Of a stretch of DNA of 64,000 nucleotides, positions 10,701-20,400 are shown in pieces; position 1 is the first letter of the stretch, and every line of letters starts with the position of its first letter. Position numbers and translations under genes: made by a program. The stretch comes from Limnephilus marmoratus (lineage: Eukaryota > Arthropoda > Insecta > Trichoptera > Limnephilidae). The stretch covers positions 24,068,710-24,132,709 of the forward strand of contig OU862910.1 in assembly GCA_917880885.1 (NCBI GenBank). Direction: 5' to 3'. The notes under the pieces were generated by a model. It was given only the letters and a program-made list of their open reading frames with translations, searched no databases and had not been told where the DNA came from.

Positions 10701-11062
10701 AATACACATACATCCATACAAACTTTCACATTTATAATATTAGTAAGATTTTTTGGGTGCTCTATTTTTTATTTTCTCTTTTTAGATTGGGCAAACCGCA
10801 CACTCGGGACTACCTTAAAAAGAAGAAGCAGAAAAAACAACAGAGGTTTAAAAAAATCGAAGAAGATCGCGAGTCTGAAAAAAACAAATGGTTATCTTTC
10901 GCAGCAAAATCGTCAAAAAAGCAAGGAAGCGGAAGCAAGGGTAAGAGTATATTTGCTTCTCCAGACAATGTCAACGGTCGGGTTGGCATCGGTACATGCG
11001 GCATCTCTGGAAAGCCCATGACGGAGTTCACTCACGGAGAGAAGTGGAGAAAAGGAACATAA
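4674..11062 (+). CDS. SMNDC1: SMNDC1 / SPF30 (survival motor neuron domain-containing protein 1), four exons
   Basis: Coding exons are 4674-4715, 4802-5085, 6452-6607 and 10786-11062 (252 aa; human SMNDC1 is 238 aa). All introns are GT-AG and the phases 0, 2, 2 match. The N-terminus (MEDDLRNYKLQLQQ, then an ELLKLKSDLEEVIALTLDLI helix) matches the family. A Tudor domain covers about residues 92-147, with aromatic positions W94, F110/Y111, F127 and Y130 and the following N131. A lysine-rich coiled region (about 167-195) leads to the conserved C-terminal SIFASP and GKVG/GTCGI-like block. The family acts in the nucleus: SPF30 binds symmetric dimethylarginine through Tudor and is needed to recruit the tri-snRNP during spliceosome assembly. 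Introns 2 and 3 are swollen by transposons. Confidence 0.95.
4802..5085 (+). CDS. SMNDC1: SMNDC1 coding exon 2
   Basis: This exon encodes residues 15-108 plus two bases of Q109. The acceptor is CAAAAG| and the donor is |GTTAGT. It carries the N-terminal helix, an acidic DDDD linker, a basic KKRK stretch and the first Tudor strand (KLGDKCQAKW). Reading through the donor gives a run of hydrophobic codons and a stop at 5180, which is intronic. Confidence 0.93.
5322..5701 (-). mobile_element. piggyBac-type MITE, copy 1 (380 bp)
   Basis: The element is flanked on both sides by TTAA (5318-5321 and 5702-5705). It starts CCTCACGTTTGCC and ends GCATTCCTGCGG. A copy of almost the same length (381 bp), in the opposite orientation and also flanked by TTAA, lies at 35292-35672. 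TTAA targets and ends beginning CC are the hallmark of piggyBac-type elements. There is no coding capacity: the 65-aa frame inside is just the repeat. It lies in SMNDC1 intron 2. Confidence 0.85.
5871..5923. repeat. Perfect 22-bp inverted repeat with 9-nt loop
   Basis: Left arm 5871-5892 (CTTGCATAGCGGAAATATTC, then TG) is exactly complementary to right arm 5902-5923. The loop is TCATAAGGT. It lies in SMNDC1 intron 2 and would form a hairpin in the pre-mRNA. It could be a minimal palindromic insertion or a small-RNA precursor; the sequence alone does not decide. Confidence 0.85.
6452..6607 (+). CDS. SMNDC1: SMNDC1 coding exon 3
   Basis: The acceptor TTTCAG| restores Q109, followed by FYEALIGEV, the second half of the Tudor barrel (to about residue 147). 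The donor is AA|GTAAGA, leaving phase 2. The acidic DDSGDEASK tail links to the C-terminal basic region. Confidence 0.93.
6837..8340. mobile_element. Non-autonomous hAT element with perfect 8-bp target duplication
   Basis: The ends are CAGGGCTGGGCAGTATTTG and, inverted, CAGGGCTGGGCAAAATACA. The target duplication GTCCCAAG is present at 6829-6836 and 8341-8348. Both subterminal regions (about 6850-7060 and 8165-8330) are packed with short GTATTTGAAATAC/GTATTTTAAATAC palindromes, which look like transposase-binding repeats. The 1.1-kb interior has no recognisable transposase. An 8-bp duplication plus CAGGG ends fits the hAT superfamily. It is inserted in SMNDC1 intron 3. Confidence 0.9.
8537..9660 (+). 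mobile_element. Non-autonomous Helitron, copy 1, interrupted by a dispersed repeat
   Basis: The 5' end is A|TCTTAATATATAAAAC and the 3' end is GGGTCAGCTAG|T, giving the TC...CTRR termini and A/T insertion context of Helitrons. A second, uninterrupted copy (673 bp) is at 52142-52814 on the - strand. Both share the ACTCGAGAACGGCTGG block near the 5' end. A dispersed 0.47-kb repeat (8992-9459) is inserted in this copy. A short stem (ACGAA-G-TTCGT) precedes the 3' end. There is no Rep/helicase ORF. Confidence 0.65.
8992..9459 (+). repeat. Dispersed 0.4-kb repeat, near full-length copy
   Basis: One end is ACATAAGCTCCACACAGG. Next to it is a local palindrome in which a CCTGAGG block and a CCTCAGG block bracket AAAATAATTT. 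The other end is near GGCGGCACCTGTATCCGCC. At least eleven copies or fragments occur in the window (9985-10080, 23893-24085, 26806-27235, 46163-46345, 46735-46985, 49885-50280, 50462-50520, 54115-54540, 57240-57602, 58960-59312 and 1541-1590). No ORF is conserved among copies. On the opposite strand it ends GAGCTAATGTAAAAAA, which could be an A-rich tail. SINE-like, but no clear RNA polymerase III boxes are visible. Confidence 0.75.
9873..10345 (-). pseudogene. Non-LTR reverse transcriptase C-terminus, partly duplicated
   Basis: Read on the - strand, about 10345-10085 gives NGLQSLEHRH, a stop, then LGMLSLFYRYFNGRCSEEL and LASLIP, later SREKRQTR and a final RFYDSFLSLTARLWNDL block. This is the conserved end of jockey/R1-type ORF2 proteins (FYR..G.CS.EL..LIP; FF.R...LWN.L). 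The stretch 10131-10232 is duplicated at 9888-9988 with a dispersed-repeat fragment between. Stops and the truncation make it dead. It lies in SMNDC1 intron 3. Confidence 0.72.
9985..10080 (+). repeat. Fragment of the dispersed 0.4-kb repeat
   Basis: CTGAGGAAAATAATTTCCCT followed by CAGGACCTATGTCATCTTCA matches the start of the repeat at 8992. It is truncated and lies between the two halves of the duplicated retroelement segment. Confidence 0.65.
10786..11062 (+). CDS. SMNDC1: SMNDC1 coding exon 4 (terminal)
   Basis: The acceptor TTTTTAG| follows a pyrimidine-rich stretch. One base completes K161, then LGKPHTRDYLKKKKQKKQQR follows. It ends HGEKWRKGT with TAA at 11060-11062. The conserved FASP and VGIGTCGISGKPM blocks fix the frame. 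Confidence 0.94.
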
Positions 11063-11390
11063 GCCATATCTAGGAAATATTCATGTCTGTAATATTAACT
11101 AATCTACTACTACTACACCAGCCATAAACAACCTAGGAAATTGTGCTCTGTTCCACTTTGTTTATTCTGTTGTAAGATCATTCTCATAACCAGGGTATTT
11201 CTTATAATATTTTTGTATGTTATTCACTTAGTCCCAATACATAATTAACATAATTGGTAATAATTTATTATTATTGAGTTGTTATGTACATTAAAATCTG
11301 TATGAAGATTTCATACCAATATAAAATCTCTGCTGTAAATCCACCACTACGTACGTCACCCTTAAAATCTAGTGGCCGACAAGAAATTTC

Positions 11391-11396
11391 AATAAA
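11391..11396 (+). terminator. Candidate SMNDC1 polyadenylation signal
   Basis: AATAAATAAA lies about 330 bp after the SMNDC1 stop codon, on the same strand, and is the first canonical hexamer I see there. Use of the site is not shown by sequence alone. Confidence 0.4.
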
Positions 11397-11679
11397 TAAA
11401 AAGATTTTCGTTAAAGCCAACACTCTCGACAATACGATTCTTGACAAAGTGACATTTTTATTTTTGTCTTTAACTTACTAGATGAATGTACAGGAACCCT
11501 AATTTGCAGTCCTTTGAACTTTGCGTGGATCTGATTTTTCCACACTGCAAATGCAGTGGTCTGCCCCCCTAGTGGTTAAATGCAATCTGTATGCATAAAT
11601 TTACACCTACCTCAATTGCGCTGTTCCCAAATTTAGTTGCAGTAAAAATACTCAACATTACTAGGAAATTGTTGCATTA

Positions 11680-12345
11680 AGCTGGGTCCACACATGTTCT
11701 TTTGTCCGTTCCGTTCCGTATCAGCGTCGCGATCAAGAACGCTAGTATGGACGCCCGTTTGGAACGGTACGGTGTTACGGAGGGACGTTACGGGTAGAGG
11801 TACGCCCCGATCCATCGGGAGTCAGTTTTTTCGGCCCGTTCAAAGGCGATACGATACGGGTATGCGCCAGTCTGGACGCGATCACGGCGTGCGCCGGTCA
11901 TTCTCTCTGTCGCTACCCGGATCAGGAGAAATGCAGTGGGATAACGAAAATATTGTAAAGAAACAGGAATTATTTTAATAAAAATATAAAGCAAGAGGCA
12001 TGGGAGGAACTATCTATCGAAATGGAGTGTGGTGTCGACGATATGAAGAAGAAGATGGATGCTTTATTGTCTGGGTTGCGCCGGGAGAAAATGAAGATGA
12101 AAAAATCATATAATCATATAAAAATCATTTTTCGTTATAATATTGTGAATAACAATGAAGGACGCGCAAGCAATCGTCAAATTCTCAAACACTTCCGCAG
12201 TCGACGACATGCTGGGAGGGAAGGGAATGAACATGCGATGATCGCAGCGACGTTACGGAGGTACGGGCTATTTTTACTTGCGTCCAGAGTTTTTGATACG
12301 GAACGGAGGAACGGAATGGACAAAAGAACATGTGTGGACCCAGCT
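11680..12345. mobile_element. PIF/Harbinger-like non-autonomous element with TTA target duplication
   Basis: Long terminal inverted repeats start AGCTGGGTCCACACATGTTC and continue TTTTGTCC.TTCCGTTCC. The direct repeat TTA flanks both ends (11677-11679 and 12346-12348). A 3-bp TWA duplication is characteristic of PIF/Harbinger elements. The interior carries a fragment of a MADF-type protein (see 11959-12114), which also fits this superfamily, whose second ORF encodes such a protein. Confidence 0.85.
11959..12114 (+). pseudogene. MADF/Myb-SANT-like accessory protein fragment inside the Harbinger element
   Basis: The frame reads RNRNYFNKNIKQEAWEELSI, then MECGVDDMKKKMDALLSGLR and REKMKMKKS. The spacing of KQEAWEE...(K/M)KK....LR..(K/R)E..K.KKS is that of MADF domains, which bind DNA and partner with the DDE transposase in Harbinger elements. 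An in-frame stop at 11956-11958 cuts off the upstream part, and downstream homology fades after the KKS motif. It is therefore a remnant. It is too short to confirm without a profile search. Confidence 0.6.
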
Positions 12346-12348
12346 TTA

Positions 12349-13313
12349 GACATTGTTTAGGCAGCGACCGCTTTTAAGTTCTTTATTTGAAGATGATTGA
12401 AAATGCTACGAAAATGATGCTACTGTAATCATTATTTTGTTGTACGTGCATGTTTCACTATTATTTTTTGTCTTGGAAAATGGCTAAATACGACTTCACA
12501 GAGATGGATTCACACTGACTTATGTTTCTGTACCATTTTCATTTTGAATAAATTTTAAGATAAACTTTTGAAAATTGGAATATTATGTACGTAAATATTT
12601 TTATGAAAATTTTTGGTGAGTATGCCGTCGTCCGTCACGCTGATGATTCATTGAAATGTATTTATTTATCTACAAATACCTTTTGTTAAAAAAAAATAAT
12701 AAAAAATTTGCCACACAAAATTATTTCCTTATTATTTGAAGTGTATTTGACAATTTCACTTTAGCAGAGTTTCCCAGTAAACAATCAATGCCATGTTAAT
12801 GTATACATAATTTTATTTTAATTGTACATATTTTGAAAAAAAAAAAATGGCAAGTCGTTATGAGTTGTTTTAGGATATATAAGTTGTAATCTAGATAGGG
12901 GCAATACAGTAGTATTCAGAAAACATTCAGCGTAGTAAAAAATAAACATGTGTTATTATATTTTATTATTGCTGTTGGTCAGAAGTTACAAAAAGCATCA
13001 CTTATCTTAAGTATAAAAATATTGAAACACCAATTGATAATTTGTGCACAAACAATTTTAGTATAGAAAATAGAAAAGCATATTAATTTATTTTTGGTAA
13101 TATTTACAAAACTCTAATATGTATTTGATAAAGTCCCCTTTCTTCAAGATGTGTACAAAATTACTTCATTGTGTCCATTTGTATAAAAAAGTACTTTAGT
13201 TACAGAATTCTAATTCTAAAAATCTCATTTCATCATAATCATCATTTATGCCCAGTTTTTCTTTGGAGGCTGTGTTAAAACTATTTTATACATGATAATA
13301 TTTAATATGTGAC
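12349..13313. other. No gene recognised
   Basis: AT-rich sequence with no open frame above about 60 codons and no repeat shared with the rest of the window that I could see. Confidence 0.5.
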
Positions 13314-13321
13314 ATTGGAAC

Positions 13322-13676
13322 CAAGGGCGGATTTAGGGGGGGGGGCACGGGGGCACGTGCCCCCCCCAGACGGATTTTTGTGTACTGTGGAGATTCCATC
13401 ACAGTACATACTAAGGAGCAAAAAGTGTCTTTCTTAAACATTTAATTTTTCCATTATTTTGACACTTTCATAAACCTTCATAAACATACTTGAACTTGTA
13501 GAAATAAACTTGAAATATGATACTTAAAAGTTTATTACTAACAGTAATTGTTAATTTTTTTGCCCGTCCGCCCCTTGTGGCCCCCCCCCAGAAAAAAATC
13601 CTTACAGTAATTGTTGATTTTTTTGTCTGTCCGCCCCTTGTGCCCCCCCCAGAAAAAAATCCTGGATCCGTCCTTG
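13322..13676. mobile_element. hAT-type MITE, GGGCGGAT family, copy A (355 bp)
   Basis: The target duplication ATTGGAAC is present at 13314-13321 and 13677-13684. The ends are CAAGGGCGGATTTAGG and (inverted) CAAGGACGGATCCAGG. The ends are followed by long G and C homopolymer runs. A segment of about 65 bp near the right end (TTTTTGCCCGTCCGCCCCTT region) is present twice in tandem. Related copies are at 44753-44955 and 51729-52004, and a truncated relative of the interior at about 58265-58420. Confidence 0.88.
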
Positions 13677-14020
13677 ATTGGAACGCTATAAGATAGAGGA
13701 CTAACAGGCAGAATAATTTTTTTCATAGTTTAACCGAGCCAATGAAAAACTGGGCCTTAATGTCTTTTGTACATCAATTAATATAGAAGTAGCTTGAATG
13801 GAAGGTACTTACTCCCAAATGCCTTTATTACATAAATTAATACATAGTGCAACTTATAATAGACTTAAAATCCAATGATTTAGGTTTTAAGCTGGTGTGC
13901 AACTTTATATTATTTATTGATTGGTGATCTGCCTTATGAATTATCAATTTGTATATTATTAAAAAAAATATCACTGGTTACATTTCTTTGAGATGTTCAT
14001 ATAGAATGTTAGAAAAGTAA

Positions 14021-14527
14021 GGCCGTTCGTACACGGAGATCGTACACAAGCGACTCGAGTTTGGTGCGCAAGGCATATGCACCATGCTATTTTGCTAGTG
14101 TTCATACGCAACGCGCTAACTACGGGTTTAAAGTCAGTTCGCATCTACTACTTGTTTGACAAAATCTAATTTACCAGAATACGTAAGAAAGGATTTAGCA
14201 GAGAAGGCGTGGGATTATTATTAAAGTTCTCATGTAATTCCTTAGCGGTGACGAATGCCCTACAATTAATATTTATTTGGTTGTATGAGTGAACAGAAAA
14301 TCATCTAGATCCTTTTGTGCTTATAAGGATAAAGTACAATATTATTATCTTCGTCGCTAGAGTCACTTGATGTATTAATTCCACTCTGCATGTTAAAAAT
14401 GATTAAGTTCAGTATATTTTGGGTAGCGTTGTGTACAGAAACCAGCTTTAAAGAGTAGCATTTCAGTAAGCGACTTGTGGTTGCAACATTCACATAGCTC
14501 GTAAGTATCTCTGTGTACGAAGAGCCA
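14021..14527. mobile_element. Harbinger-like element, degenerate
   Basis: Imperfect inverted ends: GGCCGTTCGTACACGGAGAT on the left and, inverted, GGCTCTTCGTACACAGAGAT on the right. TAA lies next to both (14018-14020 and 14528-14530). The - strand frame 14493-14305 (SSDSSDEDNN... YPYKHKR) resembles the acidic start of Harbinger transposases but is very short. A 50-bp segment near 14170-14215 recurs, inverted, near 60990-61035. Confidence 0.55.
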
Positions 14528-15003
14528 TAATCTCATTTTTTCCTCACCAATACAAAACAATTACTGGAATGTAATATAAAAATGATGGCCTCAGTAAATC
14601 ATCATTAGTTTGTTAGAACTCTTACTCTGACGTTAATTGAACACCCCGCCTAGAATTGACTCAGTTTTAAAGAAATTGAATATAACAGCAATTAATTCAC
14701 AAATCTGCATCCTCACCAAAACTATTATTGATAAAAAACTGGAATTTTTTAAAGTATTTTCTATTTTTATGACTTGCATTAGTAAGTATGTATGTATTAC
14801 TAAACTATTAAACTGAGGATCAGCATGCCTGAATAATTTTTTTCGGATTATCAAAGTAAAATTAAGAACTATGTAATTTGAACACAATCTCACCACAAAA
14901 AGTAATTTAAAAATCGGTTTCAACATAAGAAATTTAGAAATAAAAAGCTGCCATTGACAACAGACATAGATTGTTTTCAAAGTTATTGGTATGTACATAT
15001 ATT

Positions 15004-15434
15004 GGAGGCGTCTACTAATATCTACAGGAATTCCAAAAACTGAAAAAAATCGAACTAATATCTATGAGAATCAAAGTGTTGACGAATATCTACAGCTCAA
15101 ACTGTTGATTAATATCTATGAGAACCAAAGTGTTGACGAATATCTACAGCACTGGCAGAGGTTGGATTTGCAATTATGTATAGCTATTGGATTAACGTAA
15201 TATTGCGTATGCAGTTTAAAAAACTGAATTTATGTAAGTATGTATGTAAAAATCCCTAATATCGGACTATTGGACACATTTAGCTGATTAGTCCAACCTA
15301 GGCTCTGTAGATATTAGTTCAACCTACGCTCTGTAGATATTAGTCAACACTCTGAAGTTCGTAGATATTAGTTCAACATATGAGCTGTAGATATTCATCC
15401 GACATACAGGCTGAAGATATTAGTATCTGGAGTC
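15004..15434 (+). mobile_element. 431-bp hAT-type MITE, copy 1
   Basis: The target duplication CATATATT is present at 14996-15003 and 15435-15442. The ends are GGAGGCGTCTACTAATATCT and (inverted) GACTCCAGATACTAATATCT. Both halves carry several repeats of ACTAATATCTACAG-type motifs, in opposite orientations on the two sides. A second copy of exactly the same length, in the other orientation and with its own 8-bp duplication, is at 41411-41841. Confidence 0.92.
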
Positions 15435-15442
15435 CATATATT

Positions 15443-16314
15443 ATGTAAAATTTACTTTAGTATTCCACTCTTTATAAAGAAAATATGGATTCTGCAAAGG
15501 TTAGTAATTAGCGTAATAATATGTTAAATCAATGAAAATTAACAATTTCTAAAGCATTTAAATTGTGCACACTAAATTTACAATTATATCACCCGTTTTA
15601 AATATAGTCTTCAAATAAATATGCAGGAAGAATAGATTTTGGACAGTCAATAAATATAAAATGTGTCATTGATTTCAGTCTGATGAAATTTAGGCACTTG
15701 ATTTTTGCGTTTGGGTTTAACTCAAAATTTTGGAGAAAACATAATCACCACCACTAAGTAGAAGATTTCAGTCTTGAGCGCAGTAAAAATATTTTTGAGG
15801 TAAATGCTTCTATAGCTAGATATATAGTTCATATAAAACTAGAGTCCCCTCAGTATCGCTTTAAATTGGTCTTTGAATAAGCATTTTAACCTATATATAT
15901 TTGAACATTTTAATAGGTATGTATTATTAATCAAGTAGCGTTTCTAAATTTTTGGAACATTTTGTATGCATTATTCAAAAGCGGATCATTTTTGCGAATT
16001 CAAGCCACATTTACGAAATAGATTCGTACATACATATTTCCAAAACCTTTTGTAATCAGTGCTACTATATATAAGCATATTTTTAGTTGGTTTTCAGTGT
16101 AAAATTACATAAATCCTGATAGAAAACGGGCTTCCTATATATCAACAGTTATTAAAAATAAATTTGCTATTTTTCTAAATAAATAAATAACATTAAATAA
16201 AATTAATATGCCACGGAGTGCATAAAAGATGGGGAATAATTTTGAACTAAGAATTTTAGTGGAATGAGAATTATGTTTTTATGGTTGTGTTAATTTATAA
16301 ATATTAAATTCATG
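15443..16314. other. No gene recognised
   Basis: Very AT-rich DNA without a recognisable coding frame or a repeat shared within the window. Confidence 0.5.
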
Positions 16315-16317
16315 TTA

Positions 16318-16949
16318 AAGGCCTTACACAACCTCCCTGCAATCGGAGACGATTTAGGGAGATTAGTGGTGGGGGTAAAAATCAGTGTCTTTTCACACTC
16401 ATCCCTGTCGCATTGTGAAAGAAGTGGTCATGCAGCAAAGTGCTCATCGATTAAAATACCACCAACACTTTCAAAACATCAAAAAATAGGAATGGCTCTG
16501 ACACTTTCTTGCGTGCAATTATGTAAAAAAGAAAAGAAAGATTTGGGTGAAGAAATGGTTGATGAAATGCTGTAATTCGAGCCATATTAATGTAATGAGA
16601 GTAGGAAACACTAGATCTGAAGTATTTTGTAACCTTTCCTGCCTCCTGCCTCCTGACTCGACTTATGTTTTTTTATTACACAGATACAACAACTCTTTTT
16701 AATTAGGTAGATACAAAACAATGTTTCACTCTGCGCAGCGGTCGCAAGCAAACTGGTGACACCAAAATCAACGATATTTCTCTGTAGTACACTGGGTGCC
16801 TCGCTCGCACACCAACCTGGAATTGTGGGTTCGCCCGACCCGATTTTGGAGTTAGGGCTGATTTGTCTACTCGCATATATATATGATCAAGGGCTCTCCC
16901 CACCAATTCTCCCAATATTGCCTCCGATTGCAGGGGTGTGTAGGGCCTT
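16318..16949. mobile_element. Harbinger-like element with TTA target duplication (632 bp)
   Basis: TTA flanks both ends (16315-16317 and 16950-16952). The arms start AAGGCCTTACACAACC and AAGGCCCTACACACCC and stay similar for about 60 bp (CCTGCAATCGGAGRC..). Open frames inside (for example 16312-16575) have no recognisable domain. It lies just downstream of the SLC12A8 stop codon. Confidence 0.78.
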
Positions 16950-17238
16950 TTAATTGTATTATTTTTAAACCTAACGTACAGTGCTACATGTATAAGGTGG
17001 CGAAAAAGGAAGGCGCTGTCATCTGTGACATGTAACGATAGGTGTAGTTACCAGATTAAAACATAATGATATAGCGTTGGTTCATGTTTACACCACCGTC
17101 AACTTATATGTGGTAGCACTGTGTGTTGATTGTAAGTAAATATTTACAAAAGTAAGCTTGTACACAAAACGTGACACATTACAAAAAAATAGACACCTTT
17201 TAATCTCATAAATGCACCCTGGTTAGTTTCACACGAGT

Positions 17239-17401
17239 CTAGTCATCGACATTAACATAGTGGCCGTGGACCGTGGCTGACTGGTGATATCTCCGCCTCG
17301 AGGCGAAGTCTTCATTGTCCTCGTTGAGTTGCGAGGGCTGCACATCCACCCCCGGATGTACGGGGGTCACCACAAACTGTTCATACTCCATCACTCGTTT
17401 T
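17239..17401 (-). CDS. SLC12A8: SLC12A8 coding exon 11 (terminal)
   Basis: This exon encodes the last 53 residues ([20 protein letters not shown]...HYVNVDD) and TAG at 17241-17239. The acceptor TTTTCCAG| joins phase 2 correctly. Confidence 0.87.
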
Positions 17402-20400
17402 CTGGAAAATTAAAGTAAATACGTAGTAAGATATTTATATTGCTTTATTCAAATAATACAAGCCAACAATTAATGGAAATTTAATGTTACAAGCAAATCA
17501 TTTTGTGGCATTTGTAATTTTATTCAGCATGTTTTCAACCCAAGACGCACTTAAAAGGCGTTTTTGAAGTGAAAACTTCTTTAGCACTGTTGTGATTTGA
17601 AACTCGATGAAACGAAAAAGTAACACTAAAAAGAGACAAACACATTCATCTCAGCGGCGGTCTGTGAGTTTTCAGTGAGCTAGATAGCTAATATTGAAAA
17701 ATACGACGTTATTGATGTTATAGCTTAAAATTAATTTATTTTTTTGTTTTCCGAAATTTCAACTTTTCCTATGAAGATCTTTCAGTACGTAGATGCTGCC
17801 ATCGATATATTAAGTATAGATTAGCCCTCCCAAATCTCCCAATACCCAATTCCAATCCCAAAGTGACACCACCTACGAGAAATTTCATAACACAACTACT
17901 ACCCATCGAATTCCGTTGCATATCTTGCATGACGTAGTTGTTTTGCTAGAAATAAATTAAACATTTTTTATCAAATGTTACTTTTCTCGATACGCTGCCT
18001 CGAATTCATATGTTATGTACATATTTTTTTAGATATTCATATATCTGATTAAATTGTTAATAATAAAGTCCGCGATAACCCATACCTAAAATATTTCTAA
18101 CTGCCTGAAATTTGTGTTTTAAAAATGATCTTCACAAAGCTAGTAACTCCGTTACCGCGAACTTGCTGGGAAACAAATTAGCTCCACGCAGACCAACTAA
18201 AGGTACAAACCCAATACTTCTTGCGATCTTTTGACGGCGAGATCTTTCTTTTTGTAAACCAATATTTTTGGTTCCGGTGTCATTTTTAAGACCTACACTC
18301 CCTGTCTAGATATACTTGGTCGAAGAGATGCGGCGCATCCACAATCTGAAAGAACCCTGAAGTTCTTATAAAATATGAAATAAAAAAATAAAAATCATTT
18401 TCAGCTAAAACATCAGTAACGTCATATTTTTTAATCGTAGCACTCTAGTAGCTCACTGAAAACTCATGGACAGCCACTGTTACATCTACAGGATTTAACC
18501 TGTGAAAGAATGAGATAGAGTATAATCGGTCTCCTCTTTGTGCGGTGCTTTGTAGCCTCCCCACTCTACTTTAGTTTTCTGAAGGTTTCACTTCTACCGC
18601 GTGTGAACTGCACACTTGTTTTTTTTAATTTTTATTATTTAGTTTACAAATTGGTTTAGTTATTATTTACTACTTACGATGGGGAATTCAAAATGATTAA
18701 ATTAATGTAATAATATACCAGTATAAAAATTAAGAATCAAATCCCATTTGAAGTTTAATTTCTTGTACTTGGTAATCAGTTGAATGTAAGTCGGTATTTG
18801 TGGACTTACCCCATGGCCTGTAAGCAGATGCCCTTGAGCCAAGCGAGCAGGCGGAACTCTGCCGTCCTTCCGGGCTTGACGGCCGGATTGGCCGTGCCCA
18901 CGTACAGCCACACCAGCCACACCACCACCAGGCAACCAATGGCGTAGCCCCAGTGGACAAAGAACATTATCACTAGTTTTACAACCACCTAAAAAGAAAA
19001 AAATTATTGTGTAGTGCTTCTGTCTTCTAAGATAAAAGAATATCAATACTCGCTTTAACCCTTTGAACCCTGTAGGCTGGTAAACCGGCCTGATTTAGCT
19101 AGGCATATATCCTAATGGCCGGTTTACCGGCCTTGACATCTATTTTTATTTCCCTACGGTCCAGAATACTGGCCTGCGATTTTTTTTTAGTCAAATGATA
19201 AAATATGGTAAAAAATTGCTCAGGAGCTCAATGATAGTACAATGAACGGTGATAATAACTCATTGGAGGTTATCCACCACTTACCCGCCCTGGTATAAGT
19301 TGCAGACGGTTACTCCTTCAAGGCTCTCTCAAGATTCAAATTTTTTTGTTAAACGAAGCTACATTTATTTATTTTGAACGAATCTAGACCTCCAGTGTCC
19401 CTGCATATGTTGTTAGTAAGCAGTATGCAAGTGCTTAACATGAAAAAAGCCAATTGGCGGGTGCAGAATTTCTCCAAAATTAAAACACACTTGACTTGGC
19501 ATTAATACTGCGAATTGTCCGCTTTCAGATAATTTAACAAATTGGTTCTTCTCATCGGGAATTTACTGAGACACAATAGAAAGGAAATGTTATTTGTAAC
19601 ACAGTGTGTGCACACTTTTACACATACCGTACTTATGGTCTCGGTGTGTGGCACCTCCAATACTTTAGCATTGGTCAGATTGCCAGCCCTGGAATTTTTT
19701 GGAGTTGAACTGTTGCCAAACCTGCCGGCAGCATTTAAATCTTGAGAATTCAAATGCAGCTTTGCTCATTCTTTTAATGGCAGTCCCATAGACATATGAA
19801 TATTAGTAGACCTGCCCTAAGCGATAAAAGCGTATTATTTCCCCCTCCCCATCCGGCTGGGATCGAGTATGGCTTCGCGTGAATCTAAAAAATGTGACGT
19901 CATCATTCTTCTGCGAGCCAACGTCGAGCACTCATCGGTGCATTTTACGAAATAACACGGCAAAAATAGTGGCTTGTGTTTTTAAAACGTGTAAAAATAG
20001 AAGTGAAAAAGAGAATAAACCCAATTGTCGTATTACATTCCCATAGGCAAGCATTATTTTACTTTATTACAAGCTTATTCAGATCACATAATATGATCGT
20101 TTTTGTAACACACACTATCACTCGAGACACATGGCGTGTGCTCGTCGCTGTTTTGTGGGGTAAGTAAATTATGAAACATTTGTAAAAGTGTGTTAACTAA
20201 ATACGTCAACAAAATATTGGACTATGAAAATAGGCGAACTTTACTTTGCTGTATTTGGAATTTGTAAATTTGTTCATTTCGCGGCGAGCAATTCGCGCTC
20301 CCATGTAAAAAGGTCTATTCATTCAAGAACAGAGTTTACTTTTAAGAACTAAATGGTGATATTATAATGCGAGATGCCCATATACTCTCAGATTGAGTTA

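Noticed and set aside
19055..19135. A further piggyBac-type MITE starting TTAACCCTTTGAACC with GGTAAACCGGCC palindromes
   Set aside because: No matching right end with TTAA was found within 2 kb; left as an unassigned local inverted repeat.
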